Below are positions 22,691 to 33,605 of a DNA stretch of 64,000 nt, piece after piece. The notes below the pieces were generated by a model, which was given only the letters and a program-made list of their open reading frames with translations, was not told the DNA's origin and searched no databases. Both the position numbers and the translations under genes were made by a program. Within the stretch, counting starts at the first letter, position 1. Each line of letters starts with the position of its first letter. This stretch comes from Eleusine coracana subsp. coracana (lineage: Eukaryota > Streptophyta > Magnoliopsida > Poales > Poaceae), in NCBI GenBank assembly GCA_032690845.1, contig CM064434.1, positions 10,046,108-10,110,107 on the forward strand, read 5' to 3'.

Positions 22691-23379
22691 ATTCACGTGA
22701 GTTATGAGTGCATGCGTGTCCGTGGTAATCTCGCCGGCAATAAATTATTGTGTCTCCAGCGTGGTTATGACACACTCGGCCTGGCACATGAAGTACCCAA
22801 AGGCGACGATGCCCTCGCCAGCGCGGCCAAATGGCAACCAACAATTCTACGAAAAATACCTATACGCAGATCAGAGCTCGATGCGCACCCTTCAGTGCAA
22901 GAATGAGCTGACGAGGTTACCGAACGAGGCGAATTCTGGACCAGAACCGTCATGCACACCGGTTGGGGGCTCGCCAGAAAAACATCAAATCCGCGGCACA
23001 CAAGCGAGGATTGGAGGAGCTGTCTCTTGGACGAGCTAGAGGGCTTACTTGCGTGTGTTTTGGTCGCGGGATTTGCCCGGCGGAGCGGCGAGGTAGCCAG
23101 GCGATGTAGAGGAAGCAGCAGCAGCAATGGCAGCTCGGGGCGCGGCCGAGGGAGAAAGGACCAAGAGAGAGAAAGAGAAATGGAATTTGAGAATGGCGGG
23201 GGGGGGGGGGGGGGGGGGGGGTAATCCAGGGTCCGTACGCCGGTTTTGGAAGTCGGTTTTAGGACCAGGCGGTGGAGACGCAGCTCAGCGTCCACCACGC
23301 GGCGCAACGCCGGCCATGGTGGCCAATGAAGAAGGGGGCCTGCCTGAGCGGCTAACAATGGGACCCGCATGATTTTTCT
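22691..23379. other. Unassigned GC-rich sequence with a 24-G run
   Basis: No family recognised. A run of 24 G lies at 23198-23221. The long minus-strand frame over this stretch is Pro-rich only because it reads through the G run, and I do not support it as a gene. It could be host 5' gene sequence or an unrecognised repeat. Confidence 0.4.
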
Positions 23380-23838
23380 TTTTTGTTCATTTTCCAAAAC
23401 TGCATTCTTTGCTAATTTCATAACTTTAATTCTAGAGTTCAATTGAGAAAATGAAAAGTATGGACGTGTTAAGCATGATTGACTCTTAATTTAGAAAATA
23501 AGTTGGACCTCTAGACTAGAGTAAATTTTAAATGATAATTTTCCAAAATGTGGTTGTTTTTGAACATTTGGCCATTTATTTGAAACATCAAACCTTGAGA
23601 ATTTTTTTACTTATTTTCCCTAAATTCTTTTTCTATTATATACTCTAACATATATTCTTGGGAGCACTAGGTTCTGTTGGAAACATTTGAGTTGTAGTTC
23701 AAATGGTGTTTACCTTTGCACAAATTTCGTTCAAATGATGTTCAAATATATTTTTTAATGTTTTTGAGTAGGCATGAATTATGTTTTTTTTATTTCTATG
23801 GTGATAGGTTCTAGTTTCCTGACACCCGGGGTGTCACA
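23380..23838 (-). repeat. Gypsy-type LTR remnant, reverse orientation
   Basis: On the minus strand the purine tract AGGAGGAGGGGT is followed at 23838 by TGTGACACCCCGGGTGTCAG, the PPT plus LTR start common in grass chromovirus-like Gypsy elements. The AT-rich sequence to the left would be the LTR body. Its far end (near 23380) is a guess. Confidence 0.6.
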
Positions 23839-24010
23839 ACCCCTCCTCCTAAAGAATCTTGTCCTGAGATTTAAGGAAGGGTGAAAACGTTACGCACAGT
23901 TTTTCTGGTAGTTGACCTAGGGTATAATCTAGTACTCTCTATAATAGTTTCGTAGATATTCTTCTGATTTCCAAGTGGATTCCTCCTCGGTCTAGTTGCA
24001 AGCTTCATGA
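23839..24010 (-). pseudogene. 3' end of a Gypsy pol (chromodomain-like tail)
   Basis: Reading the minus strand gives EEESTWKSEEYL followed by a stop, which resembles the end of the chromodomain of Gypsy chromoviruses (EEATWE-type). Only about 60 codons remain and they are frameshifted. It is placed correctly, just upstream of the PPT and LTR at 23838. Confidence 0.5.
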
Positions 24011-25919
24011 CCATTAGTGTTTGGATCTCCAAGATATGAATGTTTTGGTGATTAATGATAGCTATGAAAGTATGGCTAATATTTATATGAGTGTTGTGAA
24101 TGTAGGAATCATCTTATGCTCTACTACAAATCCTATTGATGATGGTTATCTTGGCGATTGATGACAATGACCATAAGTATAAAGGCTTGATGAGCTTGAT
24201 GAAGTCTAAGGGTTGATGAAGATGGATCAAGGCTAAGAACAAGCTAGGAGAAAGTGTTTAGAACACTTGGCTAGTTGTTAGGACTTTGTGTTCATAGGAA
24301 AAACTAGACTATCAGGAGGGTCTATGTCATATCTCTTGGGTCACGCTAGTTTGTGATGTGCATGGATGCTCAATAAAATCACAAGGTGTCGTGTCCGGTC
24401 CTTTGGGATCAAGTTTGAACGTACTGCTTGTATGCTAGAGTGATGGTCCCAGTAAACTGATGTAGCGATGACTATTGTATGGTCAGAAGATACCCCACTC
24501 CCTTGTTTGGCGGAACTAGGAAAGAGAGGAGGAAACAATCCAGTCACGGATGTCGGTCAGGGGGCATCGCGTCGAGGGACCCTTTTTAAGGGAGCCAGAC
24601 CCGGAAGATCTTGCGGTACCGAAGCGAAAAGTTGCTCCATGCGGCTTTCAGGAAGTGCGTATAGATTGTGCAAGTAGGTTTCTCCTGTACGATATAAATC
24701 GATTTGAGTCGCTACCCCTTACAGTAACGAGTACCACTTGATCACTGCTCTAGAACGTAGTAAGAAGTGAAACATGATGATTAGGTTGAATATTGTTATA
24801 TTGATTATTATTATTTCAACCATGTTTGTTGTAGTATAGAGCAAATTAAATTTACCATTTCTGTTTTACATTTAAGTTGATGCTAAAACTTGAAAGTAAG
24901 GGCCCACTTTTAGGCTAGCTTTTTTGACAACTTATAATGTCTAGCAGTCGGCTGTAGTTGATCATTTTTGACAGGTAAGTCTTGCTAAGTATTAGTTGCT
25001 TATGACGTAGCTCTATGTGGTTTTTAGATGACCGGACTAGAAGTTGCCACTGCGGTGGAATGTTTTACTAGGAGGACCAACGTCTTGATTGTTGGAACAT
25101 TAAATGGGAGTCTTGCACCAACAATGATTAGGAGTAGAGATACTGTGTGCTGGTACAGTGTCGTGGGCAGGACACTAAGCTATACCGGATATGTTTCTGT
25201 GTATCACCGTGAGAGCGATTGTATCTTATATATTTTGTTGAACCATGTCACTTGTTGAACTATTCTGTTTCCACACTTTTTAAATCTCTGGTTTGTAACA
25301 TAATTTTGTATTTATGCAAAACTCTATCCTATCTATATTCTTGTTGCTAGTATTATTGTTATGTCATGTGTTGTACTATTGGACACCATAGCATGTACCA
25401 CCACCTGAGAAGAGATCCTGGAATGGAGTCATCTCCATGGTAATACGGTTCTGTTATATAATTTGAGGTGTGAATATAATTTTACAAATTTTGATGTTAC
25501 TACAGAGTTAAGTACATGAGCTTTTAAATTGTAATTATATTGATTTTCTTTTACAAATAATATTATTAAGCAAACTATATGGAGCTTATAATTTAGATGT
25601 CTGGCATACAGTGCCAATCAAGTATAACGAACATGTTATCACACAAAAGTAAGAATATATCGGACCAAAAAGTTAAATAGTAAAATATCCATGTATTGTC
25701 CAAATCAAAACCTAGAGAAATTTCCAAAATACATCTATCCCATGCAGATGCACAGGTTGGTAGGCTAGTATAAATAATATGGTTCCGAAAGAACATCGAG
25801 GTTGAATATTTGGAACATACTGTATACTTGCGATGATCAAAAGAGAAGTAACATACACATAATACAACTAAATACTACAGTATATCATTGATCCTAGGTG
25901 TGGGAGGTTCTAGTTATAA
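24011..25919. other. Unassigned repeat-like sequence
   Basis: No coding region supported. The stretch from about 24020 contains ATGTTTTGGTGATTAATGA, a word I associate with LTRs of large grass Copia elements, so part of this may be a degraded LTR, but I cannot define ends or a target duplication. 25260-25919 is AT-rich with nothing recognisable. Confidence 0.3.
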
Positions 25920-26866
25920 TCTATACACCTTATTAATTTAGGTAAGTCCGTCTGCCCCGTATTTTGGTGTTGGTTCGAATACAAGCCCCTAAATCTAGAG
26001 ATTGAATCCAAATTGATTTCGTACCTTACATATCAAGCACCAAATTTAAAAAAAATCATAAATTCCTCGTTCAAGGTTCAAATGAGACAAACTCAGAATC
26101 TATCGCGTAGCTCTCGAAAAGTTCTACAACCTTAATATTCAACGGAAGTCAAGATTTCGCAGTTTTGGGTTCCAACTTTATGATGCAAAAATATTTGTCC
26201 TGATTCGGACTCCTCTACGCCGGTGTCTATGCGGAGCCCATATCTCCTACTTTCAAAGTCCAAATAATATGATCCACATATATTCCGAAAATGTTTCATG
26301 AGATATACAACTTTCATGTTTTAACGTTTCTCATTAGAGCATGTTTTCAAGTCCAAAATTGTGCTGTAATGTAGTGTTGTTTCTATTCTGTGTGAATTGA
26401 TTTTTTCTATCAAATAAAGCTTCTATAAATCTTTAGACATTGGGTCATGATCTTAGTCTTGTATGTTGGAATCTATAGAGGTTCAGTAGTATTTTGTAGG
26501 TGTCATGAGCTTATGAGAATTCCTCTTTGCATGACGAGTTGGGCTTCATATCGGTACTACTCATATTTAAGTATTTTTTTTAATGTTATTTCATTAAATT
26601 TTGTAACATAGCACTCAAACGACACTACATGTGAAAATCATTAACATTACAGGTAAAAAAAATTATGATAAAAATACGGTGAAAATAATAGAAAAATTGT
26701 TACTTATGACATATAAAATAGTATACTAAAAAACACCAATAATAATATAAATATGATCTTTAATATAAAAAATATCAATAATTATATTGTGTAAATAATT
26801 TACATTTAAATTATAAAGAGTGTTTTATTTTTTTAAACCCGTAACAGTGGACGGGCATTTTGCTAC
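25920..26866 (+). mobile_element. Candidate non-autonomous Helitron
   Basis: The left end reads A|TCTATACACCTTATTAATTTAG, the TC start with AT-rich continuation typical of grass Helitrons. The right end has a hairpin CCCGT...ACGGG (26838-26855), an 11-base spacer, and CTAC|T, one base off the canonical CTRR. It lies between A and T as required. No coding content. The degenerate 3' end and lack of an empty site keep this tentative. Confidence 0.38.
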
Positions 26867-26983
26867 TACCCTATGAAACAAGCGGTTGCGGGTTGACATT
26901 TTGATACATGATTGAGCTAGCTAGATAGAGACTTACGTTATTTGTTATTTTCCAGAGCTTTGGCTATCCGCTAGATAAGCAGA

Positions 26984-27610
26984 CTAGCACTCCTCTTCAG
27001 AGAGGAAAGGGTAGTCGGTATACCCGATGATGGCATCGGAGGTGTAGAAGGTGTTGTGATTGGACTTGTTGAGCGGGGCGATATCGTGCTGGAACCTCCT
27101 CGGCAGGTCCGGGTTGGCCAGGAACAGCTGCCGCCAACAGGTTTACGTGTGGGGATAAGACTGTCCCCTTTCAGCGACTGTATGGACTGCCACGACTCTC
27201 AGTCCACGCGGTGCGCACCAATCTCCCCAGCGACAGCAGCGACGACCTCGAGTACGAAGCATCCCCTGTTCTTGATGCCGCCACACCTTACTCGTCATCA
27301 CGGTCGTTAACCCCGTCCTTGAGGAACTGCTCAACGAGAAACTTGCTGTTGCGGACGATCTCCACGCCGTCAAAGCCAGCAACGATGGCATTCCTGGCGG
27401 CCTTCCTTAATTCGTCAACGATGTCGGGAATCTCCTCCTTGGTTAGCCTCCTGGGCGGTGAAAACTCCTCGATTGTGTGCCATCAAAGGTCACCAGCGGA
27501 GGGACCGGCTTCTCGGAGCACGAGGCGGGCGCATGCCCGTTGGGTTGCAAGGCGTAAGTGAAGACGCGTGCAACATGGCATAGCAGACAGCAGAAGATGG
27601 TAGCACGGTT
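26984..27610 (-). pseudogene. 12-oxophytodienoate reductase-like (OPR, old yellow enzyme family) pseudogene
   Basis: OPRs are FMN-dependent enoate reductases; some members act in jasmonate synthesis. On the minus strand the 5' part reads CHVARVFTYALQPNGHAP, a frameshift, EEFSPPRRLTKEEIPDIVDE, NAIVAGFDGVEI and VEQFLKDGVNDRDDE, a stop, and EVVAAVAGEIGAHRV. The C-terminal part (26984-27133) is open: LFLANPDLPRRF, APLNKSN, IIGYTDYPFLSEEEC, stop. Between them a segment of about 57 bp (27149-27205) is inverted, so VGIRLSPFSDCMDCHDS reads on the plus strand. The usual IHGAHGYL substrate-binding motif has become IVRNSKFL, which removes both conserved His. The N-terminal third and roughly 80 codons before LFLANPDLP are missing. 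Clearly a rearranged fragment. Confidence 0.88.
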
Positions 27611-27997
27611 TAAAGAGCATCTCGAGCTTCTCAAAAAATTACTCCTAAACACCTTTTTTTTTTGGGAGCATCCTAAAAAATTATGAGACTAAATTTTATA
27701 TCCTTCTTTATTTCTCCTAAAAATGGACTAAAACTCATTTTAAATCGGATGAGGTCAGCAAGACCTTTTCACAATCATGTACTCCAAAACTTAGCATTCA
27801 CTAATTTTGCGTGGGTTCATGAGCTGCCGGATGTAGTTGGAGAACATGCATGCGAAAGAAGAGACGTTGCGAAAAAGCATATCACTTGGCAGTGTCGTTG
27901 CGAAAGAAGAGAACGTGTGCACAACATGCAGGCTAGCTGACAACATATCACTTCTCGGTTCAGGTAATTGTGGAATGTGCAAAGCATGTGAGTCTAT

Positions 27998-28965
27998 TGT
28001 TAGAATTATATGGGCTTGGCCCATTAATATTCACAATAATTCCTAGAAAATCTCAAAGACCCATTCATGAGTGGTGAGAGTGTAAAAGTTTAGTCCCACA
28101 TTGTTAGTGGAGGTGGAGAGAGTCCAACTTATAAGGTTGATTGCTCTAGCATCTCTTGCAAGTGTGTGGATTGGGAGGAAGGAAGAACACACGCGCGCTC
28201 GCTCGCCGGGTGGGGCGTGGGCGCGGCCGCGCATCACCTGCGTGAATGGTCCGCCGAAATTCAGTCCCTTGCCTTGCAGGGCGCGGCTTCCTTTAGCACT
28301 CTTTTTGCTGCGTATTCCATATATTTAATTATGAAAACCGACGTATTAATATGGTAACCGACTCGGTTGCGGGACGCCCAACCCTAGCGGACCTCCCTAT
28401 AAATACGTACGGGTATCATCACAAATCAAATCACGCAATCACCTAGGGTTTTGCCTCTCACTACTGTTGCGCCGTCAAGTCTTCTCCATCCCGATTGTCG
28501 GCGTGCACCGGCGAACGGGAGAGCAGGTCTCGAGAACCGTCGTCCTCTGCGATCCTGCACCGGGAGAGGGCGAATAAGGTTTTTGGGAAGCGCTCTGCGC
28601 GACTGCTCGATCGCTTCCTCGTCTTCATCAAGTTCGTCGCCACGGCTCGTCTTCCTCGTCGTCAAGCCGGTCTCAGCCGCCGTCGCCAATAACGTGACGG
28701 TGCTGCATGTCGTCGCCGCCTTCTCTACCCAGTTCAGAAGGAAACGTACGTACTCTCATCCCAAGCTATGTCTTCCATACTAGCTTTCGTAGTCTGCTTG
28801 TCTATAATGGCTGTTGCTAGTATGGTAGATGTTGTGCTTTTGTCTGGCTTTATAGACCTATCTAGATCTTGCGTAGACTTGTCTAGTTCATTATGCAATC
28901 TGTTAATCATACTTATGATTTATGTCTGGATTAATATAAAACTAAAAGTGCTAATTTATCCAACA
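27998..28965 (+). repeat. Copia-3 5' LTR (968 bp)
   Basis: Begins TGTTAGAATT and ends CCAACA. Contains a TATA box and a CpG-rich segment (28190-28240) that is about 34 bp shorter than in the 3' LTR. Confidence 0.95.
28398..28405 (+). promoter_or_regulatory. TATA box in Copia-3 5' LTR
   Basis: TATAAATA in the context CTCCCTATAAATACGTACGG, repeated in the 3' LTR at 33033-33040. It lies about 600 bp before the gag start, consistent with the LTR promoter. Confidence 0.7.
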
Positions 28966-28998
28966 ATCCAAAAATCTTATTGTAGGCACTTTAGTTTT

Positions 28999-30145
28999 AT
29001 GGCTGGATTTGTCGATGCACTAAGGCCAGAGAAATTCACTGGCGTGCACTTCAAAAGATGTCAAGTGAAAGTCACTCTGTGGCTTACTGCCATGAATGTG
29101 TTCTGGGTGTTCACTGGCAAACCTGAAGGCGATCTCACTGCAGATCAGGAAAAGGCCTACAGTGAAGCCAACACAATATTCTTGGGCGCTGTTATTGGAG
29201 TTTTGGTAGATCGTCTTCAGGACGTCTACATTCATCATACAGTCGCTAAGGATATGTGGGACGCTCTGATCGCTGACTATGGTGGTTCAGATGCTGGCGC
29301 TGAACTGTATGTCATTGAGCAGTACCATGATTTTAAGATGGTAGATGGCAAATTTGTCGTCGCGCAGGCTCATGAGATACAGTGCATAGTGAAGGAACTT
29401 GAATTGCTTAAGATCGTCGTACCTGAGAAGTTTGTGGCTGGGGGCATTATTGCCAAATTGCCTCCAACTTGGAGGGATTTTATCACTACTCTTAAACACA
29501 AGAGGATGAACATATCTGTCTCAGATTTGATCGCGTCTCTGATGTTGAGGAGAAAGCTCGTGAGAAGGATGGACGTTCTAAAGTTAACGAGGGAAACACT
29601 ATAGCCAATATGGTGCATCAACCACAACAGTCACATGGCAGTGGTGGTAAGGGCAAGGGCAAGAACAATAAGCCTAAGCATACCACTACCTTCAAGAAGA
29701 AGAACAAGGAGAAGGGAGCATGCTTTGTTTATGGTTCTAATGAGCATTGGGCAAAGAAGTGTCCAGAACGCAAAGGAAGGAAGCCTCCACAGCAGAAGTT
29801 TGCGAACATGGTGACCAGTGCTGGAGAAAATAGTGGGTATGATAATTTACCATATGTTTTTTTCTGTATTTCAATCTACTTGTTGGTGGCTTGATACTGG
29901 TGCTAATGTTCATGTTTGTGCTGATACCTCTTTGTTTACTTCTTACCAGGTCGCCCGGGATTCCTCCGTCCTAATGGGGAATGGATCACATGCTTCTGTT
30001 CATGGTGTTGGCACGGTCGAGCTGAAGTTCACTTCGGAGAAGATTGTCCAATTGAAGAACGTACAACATGTCCCTTCTATCAAGAAGAATCTCGTTAGTG
30101 GCTCCCTTTTATGTAGGGATGGTTTTAAGGTAAGAATCGCGTAAG
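28999..30145 (+). pseudogene. Copia-3 gag and protease, damaged
   Basis: Gag starts MAGFVDALRPEKFTGVHFKR at 28999, 34 bp after the LTR. It continues LGAVIGVLVDRLQDVYIHH and LELLKIVVPEKFVAG in the UBN2-type gag fold. A frameshift occurs near 29540. The zinc knuckle reads CFVYGSNEHWAKKC; the family pattern is CX2CX4HX4C, so the second Cys has become Tyr. The protease has WWLDTGANVHVCAD (active-site DTGA) and VQHVPSIKKNLVSGSLLCRDG. The next expected part, the integrase zinc finger and catalytic core, is absent. Non-functional, but it still shows the order of the polyprotein. Confidence 0.9.
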
Positions 30146-32078
30146 TTGGGACCTAAAACTGTGGATTGTATCTTTCTTGGATATGCTCATCATAGCATTG
30201 CCTATAGATTTTTAGTGTTTAAATCAGAGGTGCCTGATGTTTATGTTAATTCATTAATGGAGTCTCGTGATGTTACTTTCTTTGAGAACATATTTCCTAT
30301 GAAAGATTTACATAGCATGTCTAGATTATCTTCTGATGTGATTGCTGAAACTACTCCTGAACCTAGTGCATTTTCTAATCATGCTGAACAAACACTTGAA
30401 CCAATCCATGAGGAGATTGATAGTGAAGCTTCTAGGAGGAGCAAGAAACAAAGGACCGCAAAGTCTTTTGGTGATGATTTCACTATTTATCTTGTGGATG
30501 ACACTCCTAGAACCATTTCAGAGGCATATGCATCTCCTGATGCAGATGATTGGAAAAAAGCTGTTCATAGTGAGATGGACTCTATTCTTTCTAATGGAAC
30601 TTGGGAAGTTGTCGACAGGCCATATGGTTGCAAAACTATGGGTTGTAAATGGGTGTTCAAGAAAAAGCTTAAGCCTGATGGTACTATTGACAAGTATAAG
30701 GCTTGGCTTGTGGCTAAGGGTTATACTCAGAAAGAAGGCGAAGACTTCTTTGACACTTATTCACCTGTTGCTAGATTGACCACTATTCATGTATTACTTG
30801 CTCTGGCTGTCTCACATAGTCTTATCGTTCATCAGATGGACGTTAAGACAGCTTTCCTTAATGGAGAGTTGGATGAGGAAATCTATATGGATCAGCCAGA
30901 TGGATTTGTAATAAAGGGTCGAGAAGACAAGGTGTGTAAGTTGTTGAGACAAGGTGTGTAAGTTGTTGAAGTCTTTGTATGGTCTGAAACAAGCTCCTAA
31001 GCAGTGGCATGAGAAATTTGATTCAACACTTCTATCAGCAGGCTTTTCAGTCAATGAGGCTGATAAATGTGTGTACTACCGCCATGGTGGGGGTCAGGGA
31101 GTTATACTATGCTTCTATGTTGATGACATACTCATCTTTGAAACAAATCTTGACGTGATCAATGAGGTCAAGACTTTTCAGTGCCAAAGTTTTGATATGA
31201 AGGATCTGGGTGAGGCTGATGTTATCTTGAACATCAAGCTAATCAAAGGAGAGAATGTGATTACTCTGACGCAATCTCATTATGTTGAGAAGCTCTTGAA
31301 CCGTTTTGGTTACAAGGATAGCAAGTCTTCTCCAACACCTTATGATCCCAGCTTAATTCTTCGAAAGAATAAGAGAATTGGCAGAGACCAATTAAGATAT
31401 TCTCAGATAATTGGATCACTTATGTACTTAGCTAGTGCTACTAGGCCTGACATCTCGTTTGTTGTGAGCAAACTAAGCCGGTTTACTTCTTGTCCGGGAG
31501 ATGATCATTGGCGTGCGCTTGAGCGGGTAATGCACCATTTAGTTGGTACTATGGATTATGGAATTCATTATTCTGGATATCCAGCAGTACTAGAGGGCTA
31601 TAGTGATTCCAATTGGATATCTGATACTGATGAGCTGTATGCCAGGAGTGGATATGCATTTACTCTTGGTGGTGCTGCTGTTTCATGGAAATCATGCAAA
31701 CAGACCATCTTAACGAGGTCTACCATGGAAGCAGAGCTTACCACACTAGATACAGCTACAATTGAGGCCGATTGGCTACGTGAGCTCTTGATGGACTTAC
31801 CTATTATCGAGAAACCTGTGCCGGCAATCCTCATGAATTGTGACAATCAAACTGTGATAGTCAAAGTGAAAAATTCTAAGGATAATATGAAGTCATCAAG
31901 ACATATTAAGAGATGTCTGAAGTCTGTCAGGAAAATGAGAAACTCCGGAGTCATATCAGTAGAATATATTTCAACTGGTGAGAACCTCGCAGATCAATTC
32001 ACCAAGGGGCTATCATGTAATGTGATAGACAGTGCATCGAAGGAGATGGGTATGAGACCCATATGTGCTATTCCATAG
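30146..32078 (+). pseudogene. Copia-3 RT and RNase H
   Basis: Begins with the integrase C-terminal extension (VDCIFLGYAHHSIAYRFLVF). RT follows with WVFKKKLKPDG, RLTTIHVLLALA, HQMDVKTAFLNGELDEEIY, YGLKQAPKQWHEK and catalytic FYVDDILIFETN. RNase H reads GYSDSNWISDTDELYARSGY, STMEAELTTLDTATIE, MNCDNQTVIVKVKN and GENLADQFTKGLS. A 22-bp direct duplication at 30927-30970 shifts the frame after KVCKLL; the second part (from 30954) is open for 374 codons up to the natural end. The catalytic YVDD and the RNase H acidic residues are intact, so decay here is mild. Confidence 0.93.
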
Positions 32079-32598
32079 TGGTAACCCAACCTATGTGATC
32101 GGAGATCCCGTGAAGTAGGACCTGGGAAGAACAAACTATTGGTTAGCATGAGAGTAACCTTTTATGACCCACTCGAGAATCGATGCATTACTCTCGATAT
32201 CTGTATGGCAGGATGGTTGTTGCCTTAATGTATTCATTTGGCTTTAAATAGCGAAGATGTTGTCCTACAGAACATTCTTGAATGAATACACCTATATGAG
32301 TATGACACAGATTTGGGTGATCTCTATTAAGCTCATGAAAGACCAAGGGAGTATGACCTATATGCTCCACCCGCGGAGAAACCTACTGGAGGTCTAGTAT
32401 CAGTTATGACAGTAAGTGAAACTTGTTTGCACAAAACTTGCAATTCAAGGCGTAGTCCATTGTTCAAGTTGTAAATGAGTGTAGCTTATTGTTCTAGGTG
32501 GAAGTTCAACTTAACAGTCTCCACTGAAAACACTAGTATATTAAACAACAGTGGAGTGAGGTAAAGTCTAGTTGGGACTTTGAGATCTGGTGGGGGAT
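32079..32598 (+). other. Copia-3 3' untranslated internal region and PPT
   Basis: About 520 bp between the RNase H stop and the 3' LTR with no ORF of note. It ends in the polypurine tract TCTGGTGGGGGAT that primes plus-strand synthesis. Its first 200 bp match the tail of Copia-1. Confidence 0.8.
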
Positions 32599-33600
32599 TG
32601 TTAGAATTATATGGACTTGGCCCATTAATATTCACAATAATTCCTAGAAAATCTCAAAGGCCCATTCATGAGTGGTGGGAGTGCAAAGGTTTAGTCCCAC
32701 ATTACTAGTGGAGGTGGAGAGAGTCCAACTTATAAGGTTGATTGCTCTAGCATCTCTTGCAAGTGTGTGGATTGGGAGGAAGAAAGAACACACGCGCGCG
32801 CTCGCTCGCCTCGCCGGGCCGGGCTGGGCGGGGCATGGGCGTGGGCGATGGGCGCGGCCGCGCATCACCTGCGTGAATGGTCCGCCGAAATTCGGTCCCT
32901 TGCCTTGCGGGGGCGCGGCTTCCTTTTGCACTTTCTTTTTGCTGCGTATTCGATATATTTAATTATGGAAACCGACGTATTAATATGGTAACCGACTCGG
33001 TTGCGGGACGTCCAACCCTAGCGGTTCCTCCCTATAAATACGTACGGGTACCGCCGCAAATCAAATCACGCAATCACCTAGGGTTTTGCCTCTCGCTACT
33101 GTTACGCCGCCAAGTCTTCTCCATCCCGATTGTCGGCGTGCACCGGCGAACGGGAGAGAAGGTCTCCGGAACCGTCATCCTCTGCGATCCTGCACCGGGA
33201 GAGGGCGAATAAGGTTTTTGGGAAGCGCTCTTCGCGACTGCTCGATCGCTTTCTCGTCTTCATCAAGTTCGTCGCCACGGCTCGTCTTCCTCGTCGTCAA
33301 GTCGGTCTCAGCCGCCATCGCCAACAACGTGACGGTGCTGCACGTCGTCACCGCCTTCTCTACCCAGTCCAGAAGGAAACGTACGTACTCTCATCCCAAC
33401 CTATGTCTTCCATACTAGCTTTCATAGTCTGCTTGTCTATGATGGCTGTTGCTAGTATGGTAGATGCTGTGCTTTTGTTTGGCTTTATAGACCTGTCTAG
33501 ATCTTGCGTAGACTTGTCTAGTTTATTATGCAATCTGTTAATCATACTTATGATTTATGTTTGGATTAATATAAAACTAAAAGTGCTAATTTATCCAACA
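32599..33600 (+). repeat. Copia-3 3' LTR (1002 bp)
   Basis: Begins TGTTAGAATT and ends CCAACA. Differs from the 5' LTR by scattered substitutions and an expanded GC-rich stretch at 32795-32865 (CTCGCCGGGCCGGGCTGGGC). TATA box at 33033. Confidence 0.95.
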
Positions 33601-33605
33601 TCTAT

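Larger units (their letters stand above)
27998..33600 (+). mobile_element. Copia LTR retrotransposon Copia-3, both LTRs and TSD TCTAT
   Basis: The 5' LTR runs 27998-28965 and the 3' LTR 32599-33600; both begin TGTTAGAATTATATGG and end TTTATCCAACA. A 5-bp target duplication TCTAT lies at 27993-27997 and 33601-33605. The internal region holds gag, protease, then RT and RNase H; the integrase core is deleted near 30145. The polypurine tract is GGTGGGGGAT just before the 3' LTR. LTR differences are few apart from a GC-rich length change, so this insertion looks younger than the 53.2-63.1 kb Gypsy. Same family as the remnant at 1-2376. Confidence 0.95.

Noticed and set aside
22765..23442. 225-codon minus-strand frame
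   Set aside because: Reads through the 24-G run as poly-Pro, crosses the edge of a Gypsy LTR, and has no recognisable domain.
24011..25260. Complete LTR of a large Copia element
   Set aside because: Only one suggestive word is seen; no second LTR, no PPT or primer site and no target duplication.
26984..27610. Functional jasmonate-pathway OPR gene
   Set aside because: Missing N-terminus, frameshifts, an internal stop, an inverted segment and loss of the conserved His motif rule it out.
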